From an uncultured Lachnospiraceae bacterium (GTDB lineage Bacteria; Bacillota; Clostridia; Lachnospirales; Lachnospiraceae): a stretch of DNA of 64,000 nt. Below the pieces are notes generated by a model. It had not been told where the DNA came from. It made no database searches and worked only from the letters and a program-made list of their open reading frames with translations. How positions within the stretch are numbered: the stretch's first letter is position 1; the number at the start of each line of letters is the position of its first letter. The DNA lies in contig CAJUFL010000014.1 in NCBI GenBank assembly GCA_910585605.1, positions 1 through 64,000 on the forward strand, given 5' to 3'. A program made the translations under genes and the position numbers. Positions 25,513 to 35,488 of the stretch are shown one piece after another.

Positions 25513-26949
25513 ATGGGCGAAGTGTTTGACAATAGTTTTGATGAAGACGTACTGCATGAAGAATGCGGCGTGTTTGGAATTTACGATTTTGACGGCAGTG
25601 ATGTAGCGGCTTCCATTTATTACGGTCTGTTTGCATTGCAGCACCGGGGACAGGAAAGCTGTGGGATTGCTGTTTCGGATACAAAAGGACCAAAGGGGAA
25701 AGTTCTTTCTTCTAAGGGAATGGGGCTTGTAAATGAGGTATTTACTCCTGAAGATTTGGAGAAGTTAAAGGGCAATATCGGAGTAGGGCATGTCAGGTAT
25801 TCAACCGCAGGTGCATCTGTCAGGGAAAATGCGCAGCCTTTGGTACTAAACTATGTAAAGGGAACGCTGGGTCTTGCACATAATGGGAATCTGGTTAATG
25901 CACCGGAACTTAGAAGGGAATTGGAACTGACAGGAGCGATTTTTCAGACTACTATAGATTCGGAAGTCATTGCTTACCATATTGCAAGGGAACGGGTGAA
26001 TACGCCAACAGTAGAGGCTGCGGTTATGCGGGCACTTAGGAAAGTAAAGGGTTCATATTCCCTGATTGTGATGAGTCCCCGCAAACTGATTGGGGCGAGA
26101 GATCCTTTTGGTTTCCGCCCGCTTTGTATTGGAAAGCGGAACAATGCATATGTGCTTGCATCGGAAAGCTGTGCACTGGACACTATTGGAGCAGAGTTTG
26201 TAAGGGATGTGGAGCCGGGGGAAGTAGTTACCATTACTCCGGAAAATGGAATTGTTTCCTATAAAGATATGTGTCAGGACAAGCATGCAAGGTGTATATT
26301 TGAATACATTTATTTTGCAAGACCGGACAGTGTGTTTGACAAAATGAGCGTGTATGAATCCCGCATTATTGCAGGTAGATGTCTTGCAAAGGATTCACCG
26401 GTAGAAGCGGATTTGGTTGTGGGAGTTCCGGAATCCGGTAATGCAGCAGCACTTGGTTATTCATTGGAATCGGGAATTCCTTACGGAACGGCATTTGTTA
26501 AAAACGGATATGTAGGACGTACTTTTATCAAACCAAAACAGAGTCAGAGAGAGTCCAGTGTACAGGTGAAGCTGAATGTGTTAAAGGATGCCGTAAAAGG
26601 CAAACGGGTTATCATGATTGATGACTCCATAGTAAGGGGAACAACCTCGGACCGTATTGTCAGTATGTTGAAGGAGGCGGGGGCATCAGAGGTTCATGTC
26701 CGTATTTCCTCCCCACCGTTTTTACACCCGTGTTATTTTGGAACAGATATTCCCAACAAAGAGCAGCTGATTGCCCATAATCGGACCGTGGATGAGATTT
26801 GTAAAATTCTCGGTGCAGATTCTCTGGGATACTTAAGGATTGAGAGGTTGAAAGAATTATCCAATGGAAGGCAGTATTGTGACGGCTGTTTTAGCGGTAA
26901 TTATCCAATGGAGCCCCCGGAGGAGGATATTCGGGGAGAATATGAATAA
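25513..26949 (+). CDS. purF: Amidophosphoribosyltransferase
   Basis: This enzyme catalyses the first step of de novo purine synthesis: glutamine and PRPP to 5-phosphoribosylamine. It has a 17-residue propeptide (MGEVFDNS...EE) removed to expose the catalytic Cys18 of CGVFGIYD. The glutaminase domain contains LQHRGQES and GHVRYST; the phosphoribosyltransferase domain has the PRPP loop MIDDSIVRGTTS. CDGCFSG near the C-terminus gives two of the 4Fe-4S ligands of the Bacillus-type enzyme. At 478 residues it is of normal length. purB follows 148 bases downstream on the same strand. Confidence 0.96.
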   Translation: MGEVFDNSFDEDVLHEECGVFGIYDFDGSDVAASIYYGLFALQHRGQESCGIAVSDTKGPKGKVLSSKGMGLVNEVFTPEDLEKLKGNIGVGHVRYSTAGASVRENAQPLVLNYVKGTLGLAHNGNLVNAPELRRELELTGAIFQTTIDSEVIAYHIARERVNTPTVEAAVMRALRKVKGSYSLIVMSPRKLIGARDPFGFRPLCIGKRNNAYVLASESCALDTIGAEFVRDVEPGEVVTITPENGIVSYKDMCQDKHARCIFEYIYFARPDSVFDKMSVYESRIIAGRCLAKDSPVEADLVVGVPESGNAAALGYSLESGIPYGTAFVKNGYVGRTFIKPKQSQRESSVQVKLNVLKDAVKGKRVIMIDDSIVRGTTSDRIVSMLKEAGASEVHVRISSPPFLHPCYFGTDIPNKEQLIAHNRTVDEICKILGADSLGYLRIERLKELSNGRQYCDGCFSGNYPMEPPEEDIRGEYE

Positions 26950-27097
26950 TATTACCGGGCAAAGCAAAAGCAGAGGGATCGGCAGGTTTTAGCGGTCTCA
27001 TTACGATATAATAATACGTAAAACAGGCGGAAAAACAGCGGTTATACTAAGAAAAAACAGATTGCAACCAGAAAATGTTTAATACAGGAGGAGAAAG

Positions 27098-28546
27098 ATG
27101 AAAGATAAGTATGTAAGTCCATTGTCAGAGAGATATGCAAGCAGAGAGATGCAGTATATTTTTTCACCGGATATGAAGTTTAAGACATGGAGAAAGTTGT
27201 GGATCGCTTTAGCGGAGACGGAATATGAGCTGGGGCTTTCGGAAAATGGGAAGCCGGTTATTACCGTGGAACAGATTGAAGAGTTAAAGGCATTTCAGAA
27301 TGATATTAATTATGATGTAGCAAGAAAAAGAGAAAAAATCGTCAGACATGATGTGATGAGCCATGTATATGCCTATGGCAAGCAGTGTCCGGCAGCAGCA
27401 GGCATCATTCATCTTGGAGCTACCAGCTGTTATGTGGGAGATAATACCGATGTCATTATTATGACGGAAGCAATGAAACTGGTTCGTAAGAAACTTTTGA
27501 ACGTGATCAATGAGCTTTCCAAGTTTGCTTTGAAGTATAAAGCTCTGCCTACGCTTGCATTTACACATTTCCAGCCGGCACAGCCAACTACTGTAGGTAA
27601 GCGGGCAACTCTCTGGTTAGAAGAGTTAATGCTTGATTTATCGGATTTGGATTATATGATCAGCCAGCAGAAACTGCTTGGCTCAAAGGGGACAACAGGA
27701 ACCCAGGCAAGCTTTCTGGAATTATTTAATGGGGATCATGAAACGATTCGCAAGATTGACGGTATGATTGCTGAAAAAATGGGCTTTAAGGAATGTTATC
27801 CGGTATCAGGGCAGACATATTCCCGTAAGGTGGATTCCAGAATCCTGAATGTTTTAAGCGGGATTGCACAGAGTGCACACAAGTTTTCTAATGATATCCG
27901 CTTGCTTCAGCATTTAAAGGAGATTGAGGAGCCCTTTGAAAAGAATCAGATTGGATCTTCTGCAATGGCATATAAGAGAAATCCTATGCGTTCCGAACGG
28001 ATTGCTTCTCTGGCAAATTATGTTATGGTAGATGCCTTAAATCCTGCTATTACTGCTGCCACCCAGTGGTTTGAGAGAACTCTGGATGATTCTGCAAATA
28101 AGAGAATTTCAGTACCGGAAGCATTTTTGGCAGTGGACGGTATTCTGGATTTATATTTGAATGTGGTAGATGGACTGGTAGTATATGATAAGGTGATTTA
28201 TCAGAGATTTATGAAAGAGATTCCGTTTATGGCTACAGAAAATATTATGATGGATGCTGTAAAGCGCGGTGGTGACAGACAGGAGCTGCATGAAAAGATC
28301 AGAGAGCATTCTATGGCGGCAGGAGCGGTGGTAAAGAAAGAAGGAAAAGAAAATGATCTTGTGGAGCGTATCGCAAATGACCCTGCTTTTGGAATGACGA
28401 AAGAGATGATAGAAGACATTTTGGAGCCAAAGAATTTTGTAGGGCGTGCACCACAGCAGACAGAAGAATTTATTACAGAGATTGTAAAGCCTGTGCTGGA
28501 TGAAAATAAAAGTCTGCTAGGTATGACGGCAGAGATTAATGTATAA
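27098..28546 (+). CDS. purB: Adenylosuccinate lyase
   Basis: The 482-residue protein belongs to the fumarase/aspartase superfamily. The signature loop SSAMAYKRNPMRSERI is present, with the catalytic Ser at its start; TSCYVGDNTD and THFQPAQPTTVGKR are the other two conserved regions. It removes fumarate from SAICAR and from adenylosuccinate in purine and AMP synthesis. AGGAGG lies 7 bases before the ATG. It is placed after purF, though other pur genes are absent from the window. Confidence 0.95.
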   Translation: MKDKYVSPLSERYASREMQYIFSPDMKFKTWRKLWIALAETEYELGLSENGKPVITVEQIEELKAFQNDINYDVARKREKIVRHDVMSHVYAYGKQCPAAAGIIHLGATSCYVGDNTDVIIMTEAMKLVRKKLLNVINELSKFALKYKALPTLAFTHFQPAQPTTVGKRATLWLEELMLDLSDLDYMISQQKLLGSKGTTGTQASFLELFNGDHETIRKIDGMIAEKMGFKECYPVSGQTYSRKVDSRILNVLSGIAQSAHKFSNDIRLLQHLKEIEEPFEKNQIGSSAMAYKRNPMRSERIASLANYVMVDALNPAITAATQWFERTLDDSANKRISVPEAFLAVDGILDLYLNVVDGLVVYDKVIYQRFMKEIPFMATENIMMDAVKRGGDRQELHEKIREHSMAAGAVVKKEGKENDLVERIANDPAFGMTKEMIEDILEPKNFVGRAPQQTEEFITEIVKPVLDENKSLLGMTAEINV

Positions 28547-28783
28547 ATTAAATAAATGATATGAGGCGGCTGCACGAATAAAGTTTTCTTTTTGCTTCAG
28601 TAAAGCAGAGGGAGAATGAAATTTGGTGTACCGTCTCTTATTTTTTTGTGTTTATTTCACAAAGGAAGTATCTGGTAAATGTTAAAGTTTTATGAATTTA
28701 TAAAAAAAGCTAGGGTTGAAAGAAATTTTATGATATACTAATCTGCGGAGAACAAGCGATTTATAAATAGAAAGGGTGATTGC

Positions 28784-30166
28784 GTGAACAACCACAAAGA
28801 AAGAATTGATTATTATTCACAAATTACGGAGGAGATACAAGGGTTATCTGAATTGTGTCTTGAAAATTTTCAGATTGATCCGGAGCTTTACACCAAATAT
28901 GATGTAAAGAGAGGTCTTAGGGATATTAACGGTAAGGGCGTACTTGCAGGTCTTACCGATGTTTCAAAGATAAAGTCTTATACAGTAGAAGATAATGATA
29001 TGATTCCATGTGAAGGAAAATTATACTATCAAGGTGTAGATGTGGAGGATATCGTTGCAGGATTTATTAAGGAAAAACGGTTTGGCTATGAGGAAACAGT
29101 ATATCTTTTGTTATTTGGAAAGCTTCCTGATAAAGGGGAACTGGAGATGATTACAAAGATTTTATCTGATTACAGATTGTCACTGCCGACTCATTTTGTA
29201 AGAGATATTATTCTGAAAGCACCAAGCAAGGATATGATGAATACATTGCAAAGAAGTATACTGACTTTATTTGCATATGATGATAAGGCAGATGATACGT
29301 CGATACCGAATGTATTAAGACAGTGTCTGCAATTGATTTCCGTAGTGCCATTGTTGTGTGTTTATGGATATCAGGCATATTCGCATTATCATGACGGAAA
29401 CAGTTTATATATACATACACCTCAGCCGAATTTATCAACGGCAGAGAATCTGCTCTTTCTTCTGCGGCCGGATAGCAGTTATACGGAATTGGAAGCAAGA
29501 ATTTTGGATTTGGCACTGGTGTTACATGCAGAGCATGGTGGTGGTAACAATTCCACTTTTACGACACATGTTGTTACGTCTTCCGGAACAGATACCTATT
29601 CATCAATGGCAGCGTCACTGGGGTCTTTGAAGGGACCTAAGCATGGTGGTGCCAATATCAAGGTGACAAAAATGTTTGCCGATATGAAGGAGTATGTAAA
29701 GGATTGGAATGACGAAGAAGAGATAAAGAATTATCTGAAGAAGCTTTTGCATAAAGAAGCATTTGATAAGGCAGGTCTTATTTATGGTATGGGGCATGCG
29801 GTATATTCCATTTCAGATCCGAGAGCCAAAGTGTTTAAGGGATTTGTGGAAAAACTTTCCCTTGAAAAAGGTTATGAAAAAGAGTATCAGTTATATGCTA
29901 ATGTAGAAAAACTGGCTCCTGAAGTAATTGCAGAGGAGAGGAAAATCTATAAAGGCGTTAGTGCCAATGTAGATTTCTATTCAGGATTTGTATATCAGAT
30001 GCTGGATCTCCCTACAGAATTGTTTACACCATTATTTGCTGTGGCAAGAATGGCAGGTTGGAGTGCACATAGGATTGAAGAATTGATTAATCAGGGTAAG
30101 ATTATTCGTCCAGCGTATAAAGCTGTCAAGAAAAAGCAATCCTATATACCAATCGATGAGAGATAG
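28784..30166 (+). CDS. gltA: Citrate synthase (citrate/2-methylcitrate synthase family)
   Basis: The 460-residue protein condenses acetyl-CoA and oxaloacetate. Catalytic His residues lie in LHAEHGGGNNSTF and GMGHAVYS, and the Asp region is near NVDFYSGFVY. The N-terminal 60 residues are longer than in the shortest bacterial forms, which fits Clostridia enzymes. The start is GTG at 28784 with AAAGGGTG upstream; no ATG with a better site is near. It is a Si-type enzyme by fold, not the Re-citrate synthase of some clostridia. Confidence 0.92.
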   Translation: MNNHKERIDYYSQITEEIQGLSELCLENFQIDPELYTKYDVKRGLRDINGKGVLAGLTDVSKIKSYTVEDNDMIPCEGKLYYQGVDVEDIVAGFIKEKRFGYEETVYLLLFGKLPDKGELEMITKILSDYRLSLPTHFVRDIILKAPSKDMMNTLQRSILTLFAYDDKADDTSIPNVLRQCLQLISVVPLLCVYGYQAYSHYHDGNSLYIHTPQPNLSTAENLLFLLRPDSSYTELEARILDLALVLHAEHGGGNNSTFTTHVVTSSGTDTYSSMAASLGSLKGPKHGGANIKVTKMFADMKEYVKDWNDEEEIKNYLKKLLHKEAFDKAGLIYGMGHAVYSISDPRAKVFKGFVEKLSLEKGYEKEYQLYANVEKLAPEVIAEERKIYKGVSANVDFYSGFVYQMLDLPTELFTPLFAVARMAGWSAHRIEELINQGKIIRPAYKAVKKKQSYIPIDER

Positions 30167-30298
30167 CATATGTGTGAAGGTATAAGACAGATTGGAATGT
30201 TTATATTCTGATTAGTCCATGGTTATGAATGTCGTATTCGCCAGATGTTTTTTCGTCGCTTGGAATATCATGAAGAGGAATAGAGAGGAATAGAGATA

Positions 30299-30919
30299 AT
30301 GGATAGTCATGTAATGAACCAATTAAGCTATGGGCTTTTTGTACTGACGGCAAAAGAGGGTGAGAAGGATAATGGCTGTATTATCAATACAGCAATACAG
30401 GTTACTACATCACCGAACCGTGTTTTGATTGCAGTTAATAAGGATAATTATACACATGATATGATTATGAAAACGAAGGAGTTTAATCTGACAATACTGG
30501 ATGAGAGTGCTACATTTGATACCTTTAAGCAATTTGGTTTTCAAAGCGGAAGGGATACGGATAAGCTTGCTGCAATTTCTTTTTCAAGAGCAGAGAATGG
30601 GATTGTTTATCTGACAAAGGAGAGCAACGGCTATATTTCTGGTAAAGTAGCAGATATGGTAGATCTCGGAACACATACTGCATTTATTGCTGATGTAACG
30701 GGGGGAGAAGTGTTATCAGAGAATCCTTCAGTGACGTATTCCTATTATCATGCCAATATCAAGCCGGCTAGGAAACAAACTGAGAAAACCGAAAAGCAGG
30801 AGGAGAAAAAGGGATATATCTGTAAAATATGCGGGTATATTTATGAAGGGGATACATTACCGCCGGATTTTGTATGTCCAATCTGTAAGCATGGTGCGGA
30901 TGATTTCGAACCATTATAA
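30299..30919 (+). CDS. Flavin reductase domain fused to rubredoxin (high-molecular-weight rubredoxin type)
   Basis: Residues 1-150 form an FMN-binding split barrel of the flavin reductase type (LFVLTAKEGEKDNGCIINTAIQVTTSP). A charged linker rich in Lys and Glu leads to a C-terminal rubredoxin: CKICGYIYEG and CPICKHGADDFEPL supply the four Cys for one iron. In Moorella the homologous Hrb passes electrons from NADH to flavodiiron proteins that reduce O2 or NO. That role is inferred here; no flavodiiron gene is in the window. GAGGAATAGA occurs twice before the ATG. Confidence 0.88.
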   Translation: MDSHVMNQLSYGLFVLTAKEGEKDNGCIINTAIQVTTSPNRVLIAVNKDNYTHDMIMKTKEFNLTILDESATFDTFKQFGFQSGRDTDKLAAISFSRAENGIVYLTKESNGYISGKVADMVDLGTHTAFIADVTGGEVLSENPSVTYSYYHANIKPARKQTEKTEKQEEKKGYICKICGYIYEGDTLPPDFVCPICKHGADDFEPL

Positions 30920-30931
30920 AATAGTATGTTT

Positions 30932-31005
30932 AGCTGTCATAGGATGGAAGTTCTTACAACAGATTTCCGTAAGAAGTTTTCATATTTTGTGACAGCTGCT
31001 TTTTT
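30932..31005 (+). terminator. Terminator after the rubredoxin fusion gene
   Basis: Outer stem AGCTGTCA / TGACAGCT encloses an inner stem TTCTTAC / GTAAGAA and is followed by GCTTTTTT. Confidence 0.6.
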
Positions 31006-31051
31006 ATGTTTAAGGGAAATTATCATATATGTTTAGAAATCGGGTGAATAA

Positions 31052-32203
31052 ATGATTCGAAATCGGGAAAAAGCTTTTTTAAAAGGATTGTTTTTTATTG
31101 TACTGTTCTATGTGGTAGTAGAACATTTTACACTGGTAAAGGAGATTCTTTCTTCGGCGTACAATGCCATTTCACCGCTTATTTATGGTATTGTAATCGC
31201 ATTTATTGTGAATCTGATTGTTGTTCAATTGGAAAAGCACATGACAAAAGGCATCTTTGAAAATCATACTATTAAACGGACTACGTCTATTGTGACGGCT
31301 CTTTTTATTGTGGCAGGTATCATTGCGGTTGTTTGTTTTAATATGATTCCGGGAATCATAGACAGCGTAAAGCAGATTGCGGAAAAAGTGCCGCAGGCAA
31401 TAGATAGAGTTTTTGAGTTCTTACAAAAAAATTTCGGTGTATCCGGTGAGATTTCAAATGTTGCCGAGAATTTTAAGCTGGATGAAGAGCTTGTCACCAA
31501 TATGTTTGGATTGATGGAGAACCGCTCCTTTATTGAAGCTATAAAAGCAAGCGGTAATGTGGTAGGTAGTGTATTTTCCGTTTTTGCCAAATTTTTTATC
31601 GGTCTTTTTTTTGCTTTTTACATACTTGCAAGGAAAGAGTCCATTGGAGCATATATTTGTAAACTGATGGAAACTTATCTGCCTGAAAAGATGGCAGAAG
31701 GGATTATGTATTTTGGAAGCATTATTTATGAAACCTATGCAAATTTTATATCCGGACAATGTCTGGATGCGGTTATTCTGGGATGTCTTCTTACTGTCTG
31801 TATGGGGATTATGGGACTGCCTTACCCTGTGCTGATTGGTGTGATTGTAGCAGTGACGGCATTGATTCCTGTTGTGGGAGCTTTTTTTGGAGGAACGGTT
31901 GGAGCTGTTTTGCTGGTGATGGATTCGCCGGTTAAAGCACTGACATTTCTTGCATTATTTTTGTTTTTGCAGCAAATTGATAACCGCCTGATCTATCCGC
32001 ATATTGTAGGAAATGCGATTGGAATCCCATCTATTTTAATCTTTGCTGCTATTGTAATCGGAGGGGAGTTTGGTGGAGTGATCGGCATGTTTTTGGGGAT
32101 TCCTTTTACGGCAGTTCTTTATGCAATCGTGGAACAGGATATTGATAGACGCAGGAAAAAGAAAAAGGAACAGGAAGCGGAGGCAGAGAAGCTTAGAAGG
32201 TGA
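31052..32203 (+). CDS. AI-2E family transporter
   Basis: The 383-residue membrane protein has seven to eight helices with a soluble middle domain (about residues 95-165), the AI-2E/PerM layout. IFAAIVIGGEFGGVIGMFLGIPFTAVLYAI is the conserved C-terminal part. Members include TqsA (AI-2 export) and sodium/proton antiporters, so the substrate is open. Its C-terminal tail is strongly basic and overlaps the convergent gene by 11 bases. Confidence 0.88.
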   Translation: MIRNREKAFLKGLFFIVLFYVVVEHFTLVKEILSSAYNAISPLIYGIVIAFIVNLIVVQLEKHMTKGIFENHTIKRTTSIVTALFIVAGIIAVVCFNMIPGIIDSVKQIAEKVPQAIDRVFEFLQKNFGVSGEISNVAENFKLDEELVTNMFGLMENRSFIEAIKASGNVVGSVFSVFAKFFIGLFFAFYILARKESIGAYICKLMETYLPEKMAEGIMYFGSIIYETYANFISGQCLDAVILGCLLTVCMGIMGLPYPVLIGVIVAVTALIPVVGAFFGGTVGAVLLVMDSPVKALTFLALFLFLQQIDNRLIYPHIVGNAIGIPSILIFAAIVIGGEFGGVIGMFLGIPFTAVLYAIVEQDIDRRRKKKKEQEAEAEKLRR

Positions 32204-33080
32204 TCTTCTGAATCAGCATTTCATATGATATGCCGCCGGCGGGGTAAAAATTCCATAGAATGGTGCTTTCCGTCAAGGACAGGCTGCGTCTTCTCAGATC
32301 GTGGATAGCCTGACAGGCGCCCTCTATAGGTGTTTCCTGTCCAGAGCGTTTTTGCTCGCAGCCAACAAAAACTGCTGTTTTTGCACTGGAGAGCAGGGCA
32401 TCATGAAAGCGGGGAATGAAGAAATCATTTTCTTCTTTGAGGCAGTTAGAAAAAGCTTCCCCGGGAATTGATGTATCCGGAAAAAGCATATTTTGCAAAT
32501 TTACTGTAAAAACATGATAAATATAAGAAAACATAGCCTGTAACTGGCTGTGTACGCCAAAACACCAGATGTAGTCATAGGAAACAGGGGCAAGGGGAAT
32601 GGCTGTCAGTCTGTTTCTTTGAAAAATATGTTCTATCTGGGATATGGAAAATGCTTCAAATTCTTCCGGAGTAAAGGATGGAAGCTGGATATATGTTTGG
32701 AGAGAATCACAAAATTGCCGGTAATCCGAGTCCGTTATGCCATTGAGGCTGACAGGCAGCAGACAGATGGATGGCGAGTCCTCAAGATGGTAAATACGCA
32801 GTGCCTTTTTCATGGCAGTTTCATCGTTATCTATTAATGTTATTTTGGAAAAATGAGGAGCGATACGGGACAGATCAATGTCATTGCAGGCTCCGGCTCC
32901 TATAATGGCAAGAGTAGGAAGCATTTCTGATTGTTTCATGCCGGCATGGAAGGAGAGGGGAAGGGGAATAAGGTCAGTCTGGGAAATCAGATAACGGGTT
33001 AGAGTATCCCGGTAATATGTCCAGTCTTTATAGGCATCCGGCAGAAGAAAATGGGATTTGATTTGGTCATATAATTTCAT
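32193..33080 (-). CDS. Putative class I SAM-dependent methyltransferase
   Basis: The 295-residue protein contains TLAIIGAGACNDIDLSRI followed by ITLIDNDETAMKKAL. This is the motif I glycine loop and acidic strand-2 end of a Rossmann-fold SAM methyltransferase. The rest, with VSYDYIWCFGVHSQLQAM, does not show a family-specific substrate motif that I recognise. It is a single gene in antisense orientation between two transporters, with AGGAGAATTCC before its ATG. A metabolite or protein target cannot be named. Confidence 0.6.
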   Translation of the reverse strand: MKLYDQIKSHFLLPDAYKDWTYYRDTLTRYLISQTDLIPLPLSFHAGMKQSEMLPTLAIIGAGACNDIDLSRIAPHFSKITLIDNDETAMKKALRIYHLEDSPSICLLPVSLNGITDSDYRQFCDSLQTYIQLPSFTPEEFEAFSISQIEHIFQRNRLTAIPLAPVSYDYIWCFGVHSQLQAMFSYIYHVFTVNLQNMLFPDTSIPGEAFSNCLKEENDFFIPRFHDALLSSAKTAVFVGCEQKRSGQETPIEGACQAIHDLRRRSLSLTESTILWNFYPAGGISYEMLIQKITF

Positions 33081-33281
33081 GGAATTCTCCTTTTACAATG
33101 TCTGTTATGTATCGTTATATGCAGTATATTTGCGTATATTGGAATAGCGTCCGTATTGCATAAATGTATAAGATACTACTTACAGTATAAACGAAAAGAA
33201 AAATAAAATCTACTTTGAAAAAATATATAGAAATGATATACTTTTATTTATAAAGGAAACAAAAGCAAGGAAACGAAAACA

Positions 33282-34649
33282 ATGAAATTATTAAAAATAC
33301 ATTTAACAGCAACACAGATTATCATATTAAGTTTTTTGTCAGCAGTTTTGATTGGTGCTTTTTTGTTAAGTCTGCCGGTGGCAGCAGCTAACGGACAGGC
33401 AACACCATTTCTTGATGCTTTGTTTACGTCGGTTACTAGTGTATGTGTAACTGGTCTTGTGGTTGTACCAACAGCAACGCATTGGAGTTTTTTTGGACAT
33501 ATCGTTATTCTGGGCTTAATTCAGATAGGTGGTCTCGGAGTGATTGCGATTACGACTACGATTTTGATGATACTGGGGAAAAAGATTTCGCTTAGCAGCC
33601 GTATGCTGTTAGGTGCTGCTTTTAATCTGGACACATTAAAGGGACTGGTTCAGTTTTTAAGGAGGGTATTTAAAGGTACTTTTCTGGTGGAAGGAATCGG
33701 GATGCTCTGTTTTTTGCCCGTTTTTGTACCAGAACATGGTTTGATAAAAGGAATCTGGTTTTCTGTTTTTCATGCAGTATCGGCTTTTTGTAATGCAGGA
33801 ATTGATTTGGTAGGAGATAGCAGTTTCGTGCCATATGCTGATAATTTATGGGTAAATCTTGTAACCATGATGTTGATTATTATGGGAGGGATTGGTTTTG
33901 TTGTCTGGTGGGACGTGATAGGAGTGCTGAAAAAGAAAAAAAATCTTGAAATCCGAAAAGGATCTGTTTGGCGGAATTTTTCCCTGCATACAAAAATTGT
34001 ATTAAGTATGACGGTATTTTTAATTTTTTCCGGAGCCTTTTTCTTTTTCTTATTTGAGTATGATAATCCATTAACTATAGGGAATGACTCGTTGGGACAA
34101 AAGCTTTTGGAATCTTTGTTTCAATCAGTGACAACCAGAACGGCAGGAATTGCGACGATTTCACAAAAAGGGCTCACTACACCTTCCGTCATTACGGCAT
34201 TGATCCTTATGTTTACAGGGGGTTCTTCTGTGGGAACTGCCGGTGGAGTTAAGACTACTACCGTTGCAGTTCTAATACTGGCCGTCATTTCTACTGTCCA
34301 GGGGCGGGAAGATATAAATTGTTTTGGCAGACGTATTTCAGAGAAAACAGTAAGGAAGTCATTATCGATTATATTGATCAGCTTTATCGCCAGCATAGGT
34401 GCCATTATTGCAATGCTGATATTTGAAAACGGAGACTCTGTTGATATTATCTATGAGGTATACAGTGCACTTGGTACGGTGGGGTTATCGAGAGATTATA
34501 CGATGTCTATGGGCTTAGCAGGTAAGCTGATTCTCAGTATCTGCATGTTTTTAGGAAGAATTGGACCTATTACGATGGTGATTGCTTTTACGATGAAAGA
34601 TACACAGTCTCCCGTGAGACTGCCGGAGGAAAAGATAACTGTCGGTTAA
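33282..34649 (+). CDS. trkH: TrkH/KtrB family potassium uptake subunit
   Basis: The 455-residue protein has the repeated helix-pore-helix pattern of the Trk/Ktr family. The four selectivity-filter loops are visible as TSVTSVCVTGLVV, AFCNAGIDL, TTRTAGIAT and ALGTVGLSRDY. Together with the cytoplasmic TrkA-type protein encoded 161 bases downstream it forms a potassium (or sodium/potassium) uptake system. No c-di-AMP (ydaO-type) riboswitch is recognisable in the 200-base leader. Confidence 0.92.
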   Translation: MKLLKIHLTATQIIILSFLSAVLIGAFLLSLPVAAANGQATPFLDALFTSVTSVCVTGLVVVPTATHWSFFGHIVILGLIQIGGLGVIAITTTILMILGKKISLSSRMLLGAAFNLDTLKGLVQFLRRVFKGTFLVEGIGMLCFLPVFVPEHGLIKGIWFSVFHAVSAFCNAGIDLVGDSSFVPYADNLWVNLVTMMLIIMGGIGFVVWWDVIGVLKKKKNLEIRKGSVWRNFSLHTKIVLSMTVFLIFSGAFFFFLFEYDNPLTIGNDSLGQKLLESLFQSVTTRTAGIATISQKGLTTPSVITALILMFTGGSSVGTAGGVKTTTVAVLILAVISTVQGREDINCFGRRISEKTVRKSLSIILISFIASIGAIIAMLIFENGDSVDIIYEVYSALGTVGLSRDYTMSMGLAGKLILSICMFLGRIGPITMVIAFTMKDTQSPVRLPEEKITVG

Positions 34650-34791
34650 CAGAGCTTGCAAAGCAAAATTGGTTACTGGGTAGTATAAAGTAGATTATAA
34701 AATCTGCGAGACGGGAATTGCCCGCATTTAAATCTGCTTCACAGATAGGCGGGCAAGTAGGCAATCAATTTTGCAAAGCAAAAATAGTTAC
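34648..34791. repeat. Palindromic repeat cluster between trkH and trkA
   Basis: Two copies of the CTTGC/TTTTGC-AAA-GCAAAA palindrome (34654-34676 and 34761-34791) flank TTGCCCGC...GCGGGCAA (8-bp arms). The right copy has the same GGCGGGCA...GGCAATC lead as copy 1 at 1079. The cluster fills nearly the whole gap between two co-oriented genes of one transporter. Confidence 0.6.
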
Positions 34792-34810
34792 AAGAGAAAG
34801 GATATAGAGT

Positions 34811-35473
34811 ATGAAAAGGAAAGAAGATAAAAAATCATATGCCGTATTTGGATTGGGGGAATTTGGAAGAAGTGTTGCAGTGGAACTGGCAGCAGCAGGA
34901 GCAGAGGTTATGGTTCTTGATAAAGATGAGGAACAAATATCAGATATTGCAGATAAGGTAACGCTTGCTATGCAGATTGATGCATCGGAAATGCACGCAT
35001 TGGAAACGCTGGGATTGTCTAATATGGATGGTGTGATCGTGGCGATGACGGGATGTCTGGATGCCTGTATCATGGCAATTCTGGCAGCGAAGGAAGCCGG
35101 TGTGCCATTTGTAATTGCAAAATCACAGAACGCAACACAGACTACGATTTTTCAAAGGATTGGTGCGGATAAGATCGTGACACCGGAACATGACGGCGGT
35201 ATACGTCTGGCAAGGAATATTATAGCAGGCAATTTTTTGGATTTCTTTGAATTATCAAACCGTCTCCGCATGGTGGAGATGGCGATTAAAAAAGAGTGGG
35301 CAGGTAAAAGTTTAAAGCAGCTTTCTCTTCGAAAGAGACATAAGATTAATGTAATAGCGATAAGGCAGGATGGGGAACTGACAACAGATATAGATCCGGA
35401 TGCTCCTTTAAGGGAAGAAGATACTATTTTAATAATAGTTGATAAAAAATATATTCAAGAGTTACTAACTTAG
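34811..35473 (+). CDS. trkA: TrkA/KtrA family regulatory subunit
   Basis: The 220-residue protein has an RCK_N Rossmann domain (YAVFGLGEFGRSVAVEL, then VLDKDEE) that binds nucleotide, and an RCK_C domain from about residue 140 (WAGKSLKQLSLRKRHKINVIAI). It gates the TrkH/KtrB channel in response to nucleotides, and RCK_C domains often bind c-di-AMP in Firmicutes. AGAAAGG lies upstream of the ATG. The next gene starts 15 bases downstream. Confidence 0.93.
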   Translation: MKRKEDKKSYAVFGLGEFGRSVAVELAAAGAEVMVLDKDEEQISDIADKVTLAMQIDASEMHALETLGLSNMDGVIVAMTGCLDACIMAILAAKEAGVPFVIAKSQNATQTTIFQRIGADKIVTPEHDGGIRLARNIIAGNFLDFFELSNRLRMVEMAIKKEWAGKSLKQLSLRKRHKINVIAIRQDGELTTDIDPDAPLREEDTILIIVDKKYIQELLT

Positions 35474-35488
35474 GAGGTTGAAAAGCTG

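Noticed and set aside
28547..28783. Terminator or small RNA between purB and citrate synthase
   Set aside because: T-rich runs are present but I could not find a convincing stem.
33081..33281. c-di-AMP riboswitch before trkH
   Set aside because: The leader is AT-rich and lacks the conserved ydaO core; nothing beyond a possible TATACT promoter element is visible.
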